NCBI RefSeq assembly: GCF_030812775.1
Contig: NZ_JAUSTI010000020.1
Location: forward strand, 29,712-93,711
DNA from: Paenibacillus tundrae
Lineage (GTDB): Bacteria; Bacillota; Bacilli; Paenibacillales; Paenibacillaceae
Direction of reading: 5' to 3'
Length of the DNA stretch: 64,000 nucleotides
Shown piece after piece: positions 1 to 9,552 of the stretch (the stretch's first letter is position 1; every line of letters starts with the position of its first letter). Both the position numbers and the translations under genes were made by a program. The notes under the pieces were generated by a model. It made no database searches. It was not told the origin of the DNA and saw nothing but the letters and a program-made list of their open reading frames with translations.

Positions 1-2798
1 GTAAGTATTGAATTGTCAGCAGAGATAGGTACAGTTGCATAACCAGGTTCTCCGCCGATATTCGGATACTTACTCTGAAGGATATGATGCCGTGATAAGA
101 TCTGATGGATTGCTCTTTCCAGTGCATCAAGATCCAGCGAACCCTTTACATCCCATACATAGGGCATATGATCACTGTAGGAATCCTGATGGAGCTGATG
201 TGTGAACCAGAAGCGCTTTTGGGCAAAAGAAGGCTCTGGCTTCGCTAGATTAGATTGGGGTAGCAGCGCTGGTCGCAACTCGGATTCATTACTAGTCAGT
301 AGTCTGCTATCAATAAGCTCCGATAAGCCCGCAATGGTTGGTCGCTCAAAGAACTCTGCAATCGTCATATCAATAGGATAGGACTGTCGAATGCGAGCAA
401 TAATTCTTGTAGCTAATAGAGAGTGCCCTCCAAGCATGAAGAACGAATCATGTAGCCCAATCTCACTCAGTCCAAGGACATCAGACCATATGGCAAACAC
501 CCGTTGCTCCGTAGGCCGATATTCCGAGAGGTTTAGCTTCAAGGAATCCTCATGTTTTCTCTCAGGCAATGGCAGTGATTTTCGATCCAGCTTGCCATTA
601 GGCAACAATGGGATACGGTCTAACTCAATCCAGAAGGAAGGCATCATATACTCAGGTAAGCGATCTTTCAAAAAAGCATATAGTTCCTCTGTACTCACTG
701 CACCAGTATGGGGCATTCTGGGAACATAGTAGAGCACAATCCTTTTGTCATCTGGCGAAAATTCGTGAACCATCGCTACATTATTCCTCAATAAAGGATG
801 CTGAGATAATAAAGCTTCGATCTCACCCAGCTCGATGCGGAATCCCCGAATTTTGACCTGATTATCGATACGACCTACGATCTCTAGACAGCCATCAGGA
901 TGATAACGTACGAGATCACCGGTCTTGTACATACGAGACCCCGGTTCAAAAGGGTTGTCCAGAAACACAGAACGATTCAGATCAGGTTGTTGCAAGTAAC
1001 CATACGCCACGCCCTCTCCGCCGATGTAAAGCTCCCCAGCAAACCCAGGTGGCATGAGTTGCTGACGCTCATCAAGCACATACATCCGAGCGTTAGGAAT
1101 AGCGTATCCTGCTGGAATGCGGCCATATTCCTCTTTCATCTGGCTCATGTCAAACAATGTGGTCGTAACTGTTGCCTCTGTGGGGCCATACGTATTGATC
1201 AATCGGATCTGATCTCCGGCTAGCTGAAGCCACTTTTCGTAAATGAGCATAGAAGGTTGTTCGGCATTAAGCAGCACCATGCGCAGGTTATCAGGCAAAG
1301 GAAATCCGAATTCTCCGCAGTCCTCAACCCAACTATGCCAGAACGCAGTAGGTAAGCTTAATACGCTGATGTGCTGTTCGATGATATATGTTGTAAAAGC
1401 TGAATCCGGATATCGATATGAATCAGGGACAAATACAACCGTTGCACCACTCAGCCAGAACGGAAAGATCTCTTCAATCGTGGCATCAAAACTAATCGGT
1501 GCAAACTGCAAAACTCGATCCGCTGATGATATGCCCAAGGCATGAATGATGGAGTACAGATAACCTGTCAATGAACGGTGACGAATCGCCACTCCCTTAG
1601 GAAATCCCGTTGATCCCGACGTGAAAATAACATAAGCAAGCAGATCAGCGTGTGCCCTCTGTTGGTAAGTTATAGATTGAGAAGCAATGATATCCTGTTC
1701 CGTCCGTAATTGAATCTTGGTTACGTCACTTCCCAGTTCGAGGTCTGTCTCATCTATAATCAAAAATCCTAGCTCAGCTTGCCCTGCCATATATTCCAGC
1801 CGACTTACAGGGTAACTGATATCAAGTGGTACATACGCTCCACCGCATTTCAGAACAGCCAGCTTGGCTACAGCCATATGTACGGATCGACTCATATATA
1901 TGCCAACATGATCACCAGGAACCACACCCCTGGTCTCCAAATAATTCGCGAGCCGGTTAGATGCCTCTGCAAGCTCACGATAGGTTAAGCGGGCATCAAG
2001 TGATTCCACCGCTATGGCATCCGGCGTACTCTGGGCTTGAAGGTCGAAAAGCTCATGCACGCACTGCTCCTGAGGAAACTCAAGATGCGGCGCACACCAC
2101 TCCGATAATAGCTGTTCTTTCTCGTATGAGGTCAGAAAAGATACCGTATCCACATCCAGGTCAGGCTGTTCAGCAATCTGAGCAAGCAACGATACAAGAT
2201 GACCACGCATACCGCTTATCTTGTCCTCATCAACCGTGTTACCATGACTTAATAGCTGTACGTTACACGAAGACCCCGTCATACTCCATATCAGCTCAGT
2301 GGAGAACGAATCTTCAAGCGATGATAGCTTATTAGCTTGGACTTCTTGCTTCGACTCTTTTCTAACTAACCCTAGCGCATCCTCAATGTTAAAAAAAATC
2401 CGCATCGTCAAATTGTCTGAACACTTCTCCGTTGTAGCCATCCCCTCTGTCCAAGAGCCCAGACAAAGACTAGCTTGTTCAGCAATCTTTCTAAATTGAT
2501 CATGAATTTGAGTTAATAGCTTCGAAAAAGGGAGCGCGGGTGTAAAAACGGTGCTTACCGAAATCATATCTTTCAAGTCGTCTCCAGAATGCGAGGTATG
2601 CTCCGTTGCTTCATCCCGCGGGAAAACGAGGGCGATATCCACCTCATCCTTACCGGAATATCGATGTAAGAGAACTTGTACAGCTGCTAGGATCATCATG
2701 CTCATAGAGGTATCCTGTGCCCGGCATATCCTCCGCAGCTCTTGTATTAATGAATGATCCACATCCAGAAAGGAGATGCTCCGTTCAGAATAAATCAA
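1..2798 (-). CDS. Non-ribosomal peptide synthetase, 5' part (partial C - A - T - C), runs off the left edge
   Basis: Seen: one open frame of about 932 codons with order partial condensation (residues about 1-215), adenylation (about 225-735), thiolation (about 755-820) and the start of a second condensation domain. Adenylation cores include FTSGSTGFPKG (near 391), SFDATIEEIF, NTYGPTEAT and NGKLDRKSL. The phosphopantetheine serine lies in LGGHSLLATR (near 791). The second C domain opens with SFAQKRFWFTHQL. The TTG start follows GGGAGAGG, and an in-frame TAG lies just upstream. Mapped by hand on the PheA numbering, the pocket residues are D235 A236 E239 S278 L299 N301 T322 V330 T331 K517. This is close to published lysine-type codes (DAESIGSVCK), with E239 suited to a basic side chain. 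Inference: with kamA 73 bp upstream on the same strand, the substrate may be beta-lysine; alpha-lysine or another basic amino acid is the alternative. The first C domain lacks its N-terminal catalytic half, which suggests an initiation module. Confidence 0.9.
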   Translation of the reverse strand, partial: MIYSERSISFLDVDHSLIQELRRICRAQDTSMSMMILAAVQVLLHRYSGKDEVDIALVFPRDEATEHTSHSGDDLKDMISVSTVFTPALPFSKLLTQIHDQFRKIAEQASLCLGSWTEGMATTEKCSDNLTMRIFFNIEDALGLVRKESKQEVQANKLSSLEDSFSTELIWSMTGSSCNVQLLSHGNTVDEDKISGMRGHLVSLLAQIAEQPDLDVDTVSFLTSYEKEQLLSEWCAPHLEFPQEQCVHELFDLQAQSTPDAIAVESLDARLTYRELAEASNRLANYLETRGVVPGDHVGIYMSRSVHMAVAKLAVLKCGGAYVPLDISYPVSRLEYMAGQAELGFLIIDETDLELGSDVTKIQLRTEQDIIASQSITYQQRAHADLLAYVIFTSGSTGFPKGVAIRHRSLTGYLYSIIHALGISSADRVLQFAPISFDATIEEIFPFWLSGATVVFVPDSYRYPDSAFTTYIIEQHISVLSLPTAFWHSWVEDCGEFGFPLPDNLRMVLLNAEQPSMLIYEKWLQLAGDQIRLINTYGPTEATVTTTLFDMSQMKEEYGRIPAGYAIPNARMYVLDERQQLMPPGFAGELYIGGEGVAYGYLQQPDLNRSVFLDNPFEPGSRMYKTGDLVRYHPDGCLEIVGRIDNQVKIRGFRIELGEIEALLSQHPLLRNNVAMVHEFSPDDKRIVLYYVPRMPHTGAVSTEELYAFLKDRLPEYMMPSFWIELDRIPLLPNGKLDRKSLPLPERKHEDSLKLNLSEYRPTEQRVFAIWSDVLGLSEIGLHDSFFMLGGHSLLATRIIARIRQSYPIDMTIAEFFERPTIAGLSELIDSRLLTSNESELRPALLPQSNLAKPEPSFAQKRFWFTHQLHQDSYSDHMPYVWDVKGSLDLDALERAIHQILSRHHILQSKYPNIGGEPGYATVPISADNSIL

Positions 2799-2871
2799 CT
2801 CTATCCTCTCCCTTGACTATGATGATCCATTGCATGAATGGAGGTGCCTGTCTCATTGAAATCTACCGACA

Positions 2872-4299
2872 TTAATCAGCAAGGATATGTTCACCTGATG
2901 GACGAAGGTCTTTGTTCATCTTCTTCTCCTTAAGTCGATCACGATTCTCCCGTTTATCCTTCAAGGTCTCAGCTCCACTGTTCCTAAAGGCTTCCCTCTT
3001 GGAATATCTCTCCAGCTCATCTGGAACGAGACTCTCCTGTTCATCCCCATGGTAAAAGTTGGAGACACCTGTCGTTCGATAGGCAACTGAATTGCCATAA
3101 TAAGCATCAAAGTAGCGATCTGCTGTCCCCTCTTCATAGTTGCGAGGCTCAGGATAAGCTGTAATTACGCCTTCAAAGTTCCGTAGAATGGTTTTGCCAG
3201 GAGATTGAGAAACGATGTAATTAGGCTGAACCGGAATTTTACCACCACCGCCTGGAGCATCCACCACAAAGGTAGGTACGGAATAACCCGAAGTATGTCC
3301 TCTGAGCGATTCCATAATCTCAATTCCTTTGGAGATCGTTGTCCGAAAATGACCAATTCCCTCCGATAAGTCGCATTGATACATATAGTAAGGACGAACT
3401 CGCATCTTAACGAGGTCCAGATTTAGTTTCTTCATAATATGGCTGCTATCATTGATTCCTTTGAGTAATACCGACTGGTTGCCTAATGGAACACCTGCAT
3501 CTGCTAACATCTCACAGGCTCTTCTGGCTTCATCTGTAATTTCAATAGGTGTATTAAAGTGGGTGTTTAGCCAGATAGGATGGTATTTCTTAAGCATATT
3601 GCACAGATTTTCAGTAATGCGTTGTGGAAATACAACTGGGGCTCTCGTGCCGATTCGAATAATCTCGACATGTGGAATTTTGCGTAGCTCACTGATGATG
3701 TACTCTAGAATCTTGTCATTGACCAACAATCCGTCTCCTCCTGATAGAAGCACATCGCGCACAGCTGGTGTATGACGAATATAGGCAATCGCATCTTCCA
3801 TCTGTTTCTTAGGAACTCCCATGCCGATCTGACCAGAGAATCGTCTTCGCGTGCAATAACGGCAATACATCGAGCATTGATTGGTAATGAGGAACAGAAC
3901 CCGGTCAGGATAACGATGGGTTAGCCCTGGAACCGGTGAATCATCATCTTCCGCAAGAGGATCTTCGAGGTCGTAACTCATCATCTTCATCTCTTGGGAT
4001 ATCGGAACACTCTGCTTACGAATAGGGCAATCGGGGTTGTCTGGATCCATTAACATAGCATAATAAGGCGTAATATTGAGTGGAATTGTCTGTGCGGAAA
4101 TCCTAACACCTTCTTCTTCATCCGGTGTTAGACGAATAACTTTCTTAAGTTGATCCACCGTTTTGATTGTATTGGTCAGTTGCCATATCCAGTCATTCCA
4201 GTCCTTCTCTTCGACGTTCTCCCATAATTCGACTTCCTGATAGTGTCTTCTGTGCTGAGCGGTTTTATCTGGCATTTCACGTTGAGTGTACAAAAACAT
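2872..4299 (-). CDS. kamA: Lysine 2,3-aminomutase (radical SAM, PLP)
   Basis: Converts L-lysine to beta-lysine (3,6-diaminohexanoate) in the cytoplasm, using S-adenosylmethionine, a 4Fe-4S cluster and PLP. The 475-residue length is usual for the family (B. subtilis KamA/YodO is 471). The cluster motif CSMYCRYC lies near residues 140-147 (CxxxCxxC), and the PGGGGK motif near residue 353 carries the PLP lysine of the family. The ATG follows AAGGGGAGAG closely. No beta-lysine acetyltransferase (ablB/yodP) is adjacent, so the usual osmolyte pathway is not indicated here. Instead the gene lies directly upstream of the NRPS, likely in one transcript, which suggests that beta-lysine feeds peptide synthesis. 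Enzyme identity is secure; the biosynthetic role is inferred. Confidence 0.93.
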   Translation of the reverse strand: MFLYTQREMPDKTAQHRRHYQEVELWENVEEKDWNDWIWQLTNTIKTVDQLKKVIRLTPDEEEGVRISAQTIPLNITPYYAMLMDPDNPDCPIRKQSVPISQEMKMMSYDLEDPLAEDDDSPVPGLTHRYPDRVLFLITNQCSMYCRYCTRRRFSGQIGMGVPKKQMEDAIAYIRHTPAVRDVLLSGGDGLLVNDKILEYIISELRKIPHVEIIRIGTRAPVVFPQRITENLCNMLKKYHPIWLNTHFNTPIEITDEARRACEMLADAGVPLGNQSVLLKGINDSSHIMKKLNLDLVKMRVRPYYMYQCDLSEGIGHFRTTISKGIEIMESLRGHTSGYSVPTFVVDAPGGGGKIPVQPNYIVSQSPGKTILRNFEGVITAYPEPRNYEEGTADRYFDAYYGNSVAYRTTGVSNFYHGDEQESLVPDELERYSKREAFRNSGAETLKDKRENRDRLKEKKMNKDLRPSGEHILAD

Positions 4300-4667
4300 C
4301 TCTCCCCTTCACCATACCTAGTTATGTGATTCAGGACTACTTAGCATCGAAGACTACGACTACTCTACAGAAACATCGAAAATTCCCTTATGCATTCATA
4401 AGTGCATTCACAATTACTTTCATATGCACACCAGAGTACATCAGCGATGCACTCTATAAGATTTATTTGAAATAATATACAAATATATCTTTAAGGACTA
4501 TTGTAACCATATTTTTCTATAATTGAAATAGAAAAATACAAATTTATATTATTGATTACTTAATTTTACATTTTATTTGCAATTGGCTTACCATTCGTGT
4601 TTAATCATCCCGTTTTTTCGAATCATGAAGATATTCGAATCATGAAGATAAATGATATTAGCCCCGA
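4300..4667. other. Intergenic region upstream of kamA, with a 17-bp tandem duplication
   Basis: This 368-bp AT-rich stretch separates the exporter gene from kamA and presumably holds the kamA-NRPS promoter on the minus strand. A perfect tandem copy of TTCGAATCATGAAGATA occupies 4617-4633 and 4634-4650, just after the end of the exporter gene. No gene or clear terminator was found. Confidence 0.6.
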
Positions 4668-5951
4668 TTAGGCATGTGCATCCTTCACAGGTTCATGATA
4701 CGAGGTTGGAGTAGCGGCTGTTTCTGATAACTCCAGCTGATCAATGGACGGTAACTTCCGAAGCACACCGCTAACGAGCCAATACACACCAAAGATCACC
4801 ATGGCAATGCCACCAAGTAAAATGGAATACAACGGGCTTATCGAACCAATTGCTCCACCCACCAAAGCTCCAATCGGCATACTAAACGCTGCGGCACTGG
4901 ATACAACGGTAATGACTCTACCAATCATAGAAGTTTCAATCTGTCTTTGAATTGCGGAGAACATCAGTACATTGAAAATTCCAATCGTTACAAACCCTGC
5001 ACCATAAAGTGCAATGGATGGAATCACTGGCAATAGGCTTGCACCGACCCACAATAACCCTGAAGATACGCCGCAGAGCACGGTAAGCTTACCAAAAGGG
5101 AATTTACCAACACGCGGTGTAATGATCGCTCCACATAACAGTCCTACAGACATTGCCGCCATATAATACCCATAGTAGGATTCACTCCCACCTTGCATCA
5201 GGGCGAATGCCGGAAGTGTGGCAAACATCGCAGCAATGAAAAAGTTAACGAAGAAGCAGGCAACGACCAGATGAGGGATAATCGATGAACCTGTGATATA
5301 ACGGATTCCAGCCATAAAGTCTTGTTTGTAATTTTGCAGCCATTTATTGATCTGAGGCTGTTCATTCCCATTCATATTTTGAAAATCAAAGCGATACAGG
5401 GTATAAATTAAAGAAGTACATAAATGGCATATAGCTGTGATAAGAATCGCCTGCACGGGACCGATGACTGCAACCAGAATGCCCGCAACAGCGAGAAATA
5501 CGATATTCATACTCTCCCGGAGTGTGTTCAGATAAGAGTTAGCCTGTACCAGGCGATCTTGAGGTACGATATTGGGGATGACTGTAGATTCTACGGGGTA
5601 GGTAAACTGTGAGATCATCGCTACGATGAACAATACGAGAATGCAATAAAATACGTTCAATCCAAATAATACAGCAAAGAGCGGAATCGAGAACAATAAG
5701 GCAGACTTTAGAAATTCACAGAATACGAGACTTTTTTTGTACGATACGTAATTGGCAAAAGGGGCAATCAGGAAGCCTAAACAATCCGCAGCACTGATCG
5801 CAAAATAGGCTAATCCTGAATAAAAAACATTGCCGCTGATCGCAAGGACAAGTAGCATTCCAGCCACCTCGTACACACCCGTTCCAATGCCTTTGACGAA
5901 CATACCAGACAATAGAATATTAAAATTCCGATTGAACAAACGCGTACTCAA
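4668..5951 (-). CDS. MFS transporter, EntS-like (MFS_3) drug/siderophore exporter type
   Basis: The 427-residue protein is almost entirely hydrophobic, with about 12 predicted membrane segments in two halves separated by a polar loop (about residues 190-215). It looks like the MFS_3 group that includes EntS and many antibiotic exporters. Its start overlaps the end of the upstream regulator gene by 4 bp (ATGA), so the two are translationally coupled. Inference from context: it exports, or gives resistance to, the product of the kamA/NRPS cluster 370 bp downstream. The substrate cannot be read from sequence. Confidence 0.85.
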   Translation of the reverse strand: MSTRLFNRNFNILLSGMFVKGIGTGVYEVAGMLLVLAISGNVFYSGLAYFAISAADCLGFLIAPFANYVSYKKSLVFCEFLKSALLFSIPLFAVLFGLNVFYCILVLFIVAMISQFTYPVESTVIPNIVPQDRLVQANSYLNTLRESMNIVFLAVAGILVAVIGPVQAILITAICHLCTSLIYTLYRFDFQNMNGNEQPQINKWLQNYKQDFMAGIRYITGSSIIPHLVVACFFVNFFIAAMFATLPAFALMQGGSESYYGYYMAAMSVGLLCGAIITPRVGKFPFGKLTVLCGVSSGLLWVGASLLPVIPSIALYGAGFVTIGIFNVLMFSAIQRQIETSMIGRVITVVSSAAAFSMPIGALVGGAIGSISPLYSILLGGIAMVIFGVYWLVSGVLRKLPSIDQLELSETAATPTSYHEPVKDAHA

Positions 5952-6427
5952 GTGATCTCCCCCTCATCATACTCTTTTGCTTCGAAACTGATCTGGTACG
6001 CGGTTCTGTCTTGCTTAGACGTGAGAGACTGCTGTGTATATTTGTAGAACAACTCTGAGATTTCGTCACTTAAAGCAGCCAATTCTGCCTCTGACAGCAT
6101 GATGTAGTTATCACGCTTAGCCCGAAATTGTCGCTTCATCTGTAGTTCTGAATCATTAACTCGAAACAACGTCGCTTTGGCTCTGTAAAATTTCTCAACA
6201 ATTCCTCTCGAAACCTCCGTATGTACCAGCTCCAAAATCTCATGCTTAAACAATTGCTGGATGTGATAATACGTTGTACCAGGGTCCTTATCCAATCGAT
6301 CTGCCACTTGCTTGGACGTCATCGGCTGCTCGGATAACAAAATAATGATCTCAACCCGGAACGGATGTGAAATAATCTTCTGTTGCTCCAACGTGATATC
6401 CATCGGCTGTAATGTCTCGTCTGACAT
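5948..6427 (-). CDS. ArsR-like winged helix-turn-helix regulator
   Basis: A 159-residue protein whose N-terminal half is a winged HTH: HPFRVEIIILLSEQPMTSKQ starts helix 1 and the turn, followed by ADRLDKDPGTTYYHIQQL as recognition helix. The C-terminal half is helical and polar, with no CxC metal-binding motif, so it is not an obvious metal sensor. It is the first gene of a two-gene unit with the MFS exporter and probably controls that exporter, and perhaps the kamA/NRPS genes. A cluster of TAAATCG repeats lies directly upstream and could be its operator. The effector is unknown. Confidence 0.8.
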   Translation of the reverse strand: MSDETLQPMDITLEQQKIISHPFRVEIIILLSEQPMTSKQVADRLDKDPGTTYYHIQQLFKHEILELVHTEVSRGIVEKFYRAKATLFRVNDSELQMKRQFRAKRDNYIMLSEAELAALSDEISELFYKYTQQSLTSKQDRTAYQISFEAKEYDEGEIT

Positions 6428-6463
6428 GGTCGTTCACCTCTATAACCTTCATAATGTGAAAAT

Positions 6464-6500
6464 TAAATCGGCATTTAAATCGATTTATAAATCTAAATCG
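6464..6500. promoter_or_regulatory. TAAATCG repeat cluster, candidate operator of the ArsR-like regulator
   Basis: TAAATCG occurs directly at 6464-6470, 6476-6482 and 6494-6500, and inverted (CGATTTA) at 6481-6487. The middle copies form the perfect palindrome AAATCGATTT (6477-6486). The cluster lies 37-73 bp upstream of the regulator start, where promoter elements are expected. An autoregulatory site is inferred. Confidence 0.45.
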
Positions 6501-6742
6501 TGTTGGAAGCATCATATCAACCCATGGAACAATTTGTCAATTATTTTATAAAAATAGCCTGATCACTGATCTCCAATGGAGAATCCGCAACCAGGCCATG
6601 CAGAACATATAGAGCTACACTCAGCGCATAAACTGAGATAACACACATAGAAGCATAGAAATTATCACATCAACAACTACACACAAGCACCCATAGCAAT
6701 AGAGTATACAAACTATTCAGATGTTATATTCACTTCAATAAC

Positions 6743-9055
6743 CTAGGAATGCAGCGCGGTCTTCGTCTGACTTGTAGCAGATTGACCTAGATGCCCTTTC
6801 ATCCGCGCTAATTCTGTACCCGCCAGCATCATAATTCCAATCCCGTGGTTGTCGTTGGTAACTGTCAGGAGATCCTTGTTGTAATACTCTGCTGTGAATG
6901 CGTATCTTGATCCACTACATACCCCATGCACATTACCTTGACGGTCAATCGCATACTTCGTTAACCCATTCCACGCCTGCTCCGCCGCCACAATATAACG
7001 TTCAGGATGACGGAACCATCCAAATCGAACGCCTCGGGAAAATCCGTAGGTAAACATAGCTGTACACGATGCCTCCAGGTACGTATCTGCATCATTCAAT
7101 ACCTGGTGCCATAACCCGCTTGGGTCTTGAAGTGCAGCATACCCCTCACATAGTTCATTATAAAAATCAATCAACGCTGGGCGATCCGCATGCCCTTCAG
7201 GAAGAGCCTCCAGCACCTCCGTTAACGAGAATAGTGTCCAACCATTTCCCCGCCCCCATGGCACTCGTGTCGCTTGCCCATATTTGAAGTCATATACATG
7301 GGACATGATTTTGTAATCAGACATAAATAGATACTTTCGGTATAACAAAAACTGTCTAGCCGCTTCATCCAGAGCTGCTGTATTTCCCGTCAAGCGGGCA
7401 TAACGAACCAGAAACGGTGTGCTCATATACAGATCGTCCGCCCACATCGTATTCTCGGCATATTCCCCAGTGCACTCGCGGTAAAAAGCACCATCCTCCT
7501 GGCGTTCCAATCGAGATAACATAAAATCAGCAATCCGTGCAGCAATCGGTAGGGCTGTTGGTTCCTGATGCTCTGAATACGCTTCCAGCATAGCTGAGCC
7601 AAACGAACCACAATTGTCCAACATCTTGAGCATCACCAACTGTTGGTTCACTGCCGGGAATCCGTACTGCTCCCTATCCCACAACGAATATTCGTACATC
7701 CGAGTACATGTCTGCACATGTTCAACTGCATACCGCGTAATATCCGGTCGCTGTAAATGACGGCCAGCCTGTAACAAGCCATACACGGTTACACCAAGTG
7801 GATAATCCCAACGTCCATAGTTGGTCACGCTACCTACCGTCCACTTATTGCTAAGCATTGCATTCTCATAGTACGGGCGTACCCAAACATCTGGTCGATC
7901 CAACCGCCAATACGTCTTCTCCTCTGATGAAGGATAGGATGGCGATGAATCCGTTGTATCCGTAGCATATACCCGATCGAATCGATTCATATCTTGCGCC
8001 GCTGGTTCAGCTCCAGCCTTGAACGGCCCAGCATATAACCATGATTCTCCGGACACACCGTGTACTCGCTGCGGCAGTTCGAACTTTAATTCTTTTCCAT
8101 TTACCGAGGCCGTTAATGTAAATTGCCACGGCGTCTCTGCATCGCTACATTCACTGCACACCAACAATTCGCTCCGTCCAAAAGAAGCATCCACTTCCTC
8201 CGTAAATGAACCTGCTTCTGCAAGCCGGATTACTTCTTCACCTTGATACCACACTTGGATCGGACTAGAGCAGGTTCCAGATAATTGAACCTTCGCTCCT
8301 GTCGCATCGTTGTTGTTCAGACGAGTTCTTGCATACACCCGGTGGCCAGGAAGATGTCCATATATACGCTCCAGAGTAGGCATGACTTGTTGGGCTTCTG
8401 ACCACTCGGGGTTAGGAAACCATGTCAATCCCGTATCCTGTTCTTTTCCTATTAAATTCAGCGCAGTCTGCCTACCACCGGATGAACCCATTGTTAACGA
8501 GATATCCTGGTTAGAGAGATTGGAATATACCCAGCCTGCTTGCCCCAGTCTTTCTTCAAAAGGAGAAAGTACATTCAGAATGCGAACCTTACCCTCGTCA
8601 GATCCGAATTGACACCCAAAACCAGCAGGGGTGCAGCTCATTTGTAACAGCAACGTGTTCCAGCCTGGTTTAATATCAATTCCCAATTTCACCGTTGCGT
8701 CTGGGGTAATTTCATCTATAACTGTAGAGCGGTACACGAGTTGCTCATTAAAATAAAATCGAACGGGACCATAACACCGGATAAGCACATCCAGGTTACG
8801 GTCTTCATCCCCCCAGACCAGCGCTGCAGCGTAAACCGTCTGCCCTTTCTCTGCTTCTGGAAAGCGTTTACCTAAATTCAGATCATACAACCCTTTATCA
8901 TTCTGCATAATGCCCGACTTCTGAAATAAACGATATACGAAATCAGCTTGGGCATTGGCTCCAATATATCGCTCAGCCAGCACTTTCAATACCTGATCCT
9001 GATCATCCCCGAAACGATAGTACATGCTCTGTGGTTCACTGAAATAGGTTGTCAT
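6743..9055 (-). CDS. Glycoside hydrolase family 105 protein (unsaturated rhamnogalacturonyl hydrolase type) with a long N-terminal beta domain
   Basis: A cytoplasmic-type protein of 770 residues with no signal peptide. The C-terminal part (about 345-750) has the (alpha/alpha)6-barrel signature of GH105 (YteR/YesR): WDYPLGVTVYGLLQAG, WADDLYMSTPFL with the expected catalytic Asp near residue 538, and PWGRGNGWTLFSLTEVLE. Family members remove the 4,5-unsaturated uronic acid from pectin or similar oligosaccharides made by lyases. YteR is about 373 residues, so the N-terminal 340 residues are an extra beta-rich region of unknown function. No lyase or transporter neighbours, so the substrate is uncertain. 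A cre-like sequence lies inside the 5' coding region (8860-8873). Confidence 0.85.
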   Translation of the reverse strand: MTTYFSEPQSMYYRFGDDQDQVLKVLAERYIGANAQADFVYRLFQKSGIMQNDKGLYDLNLGKRFPEAEKGQTVYAAALVWGDEDRNLDVLIRCYGPVRFYFNEQLVYRSTVIDEITPDATVKLGIDIKPGWNTLLLQMSCTPAGFGCQFGSDEGKVRILNVLSPFEERLGQAGWVYSNLSNQDISLTMGSSGGRQTALNLIGKEQDTGLTWFPNPEWSEAQQVMPTLERIYGHLPGHRVYARTRLNNNDATGAKVQLSGTCSSPIQVWYQGEEVIRLAEAGSFTEEVDASFGRSELLVCSECSDAETPWQFTLTASVNGKELKFELPQRVHGVSGESWLYAGPFKAGAEPAAQDMNRFDRVYATDTTDSSPSYPSSEEKTYWRLDRPDVWVRPYYENAMLSNKWTVGSVTNYGRWDYPLGVTVYGLLQAGRHLQRPDITRYAVEHVQTCTRMYEYSLWDREQYGFPAVNQQLVMLKMLDNCGSFGSAMLEAYSEHQEPTALPIAARIADFMLSRLERQEDGAFYRECTGEYAENTMWADDLYMSTPFLVRYARLTGNTAALDEAARQFLLYRKYLFMSDYKIMSHVYDFKYGQATRVPWGRGNGWTLFSLTEVLEALPEGHADRPALIDFYNELCEGYAALQDPSGLWHQVLNDADTYLEASCTAMFTYGFSRGVRFGWFRHPERYIVAAEQAWNGLTKYAIDRQGNVHGVCSGSRYAFTAEYYNKDLLTVTNDNHGIGIMMLAGTELARMKGHLGQSATSQTKTALHS

Positions 9056-9552
9056 GAAATGCCCACTTTCCTCTCCCGTGGAGTAAAATAATAAGTATGC
9101 TAAGGGAATAACACATTAAGTATAGCGCTTAACCCAAGTGGGATATCCCCTTGATTATTGATACCATAGATCGCTTTATCGTTTTGTGGTAGTTGAATAT
9201 TAATCCCAGTATACCTGACATGTTTGCTCATGGCTACAGATTTTTGATTGCGCTTACAATTTCACTCCCTACAAGTGCGTGTTCAAAAAGGGCGGTTTTC
9301 AGTACCGAGAAGATGGGATGAAGATAGAAATGGAGTAGCGGAGCGTAGGCAAACCTACGTGAGCAACGGACATTTCGGCTGAATTCCATATTCGATGCTG
9401 AGATGCTGCTCGTGCATCCTTCGTAATCAAAAGCGAACTTTTTGAACAACCTCTACAAATATTTAAACAATGGTTTAAAAAAAGGAATGCGTTGCCGATA
9501 TAGGTATTAGACTGGAAATTCCACTTTTTGTATTGGAAAGGAAAGATGAAAT
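9056..9552. other. Intergenic region holding one copy of inverted-repeat element family 1
   Basis: About 500 bp between divergently oriented genes. It contains the 167-bp element at 9281-9447 and otherwise AT-rich sequence where the promoters of the two flanking genes are expected. Open frames inside the element are not credible genes. Confidence 0.7.
9281..9447 (+). repeat. MITE-like inverted-repeat element, family 1, copy 1
   Basis: A 167-bp element with 10-bp perfect terminal inverted repeats GTTCAAAAAG and CTTTTTGAAC, and internal hairpins such as CGTAGG/CCTACG. It is about 90% identical by eye to the reverse complement of 23685-23850. It has no transposase frame. Similarity extends a few bases past the TIR on each side (GTxCGT on the left, ACCTCTA on the right). 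Confidence 0.8.

Noticed and set aside
391..2757. Several plus-strand open frames over the NRPS region
   Set aside because: They are antisense to a continuous minus-strand NRPS frame with all core motifs and have no ribosome sites.
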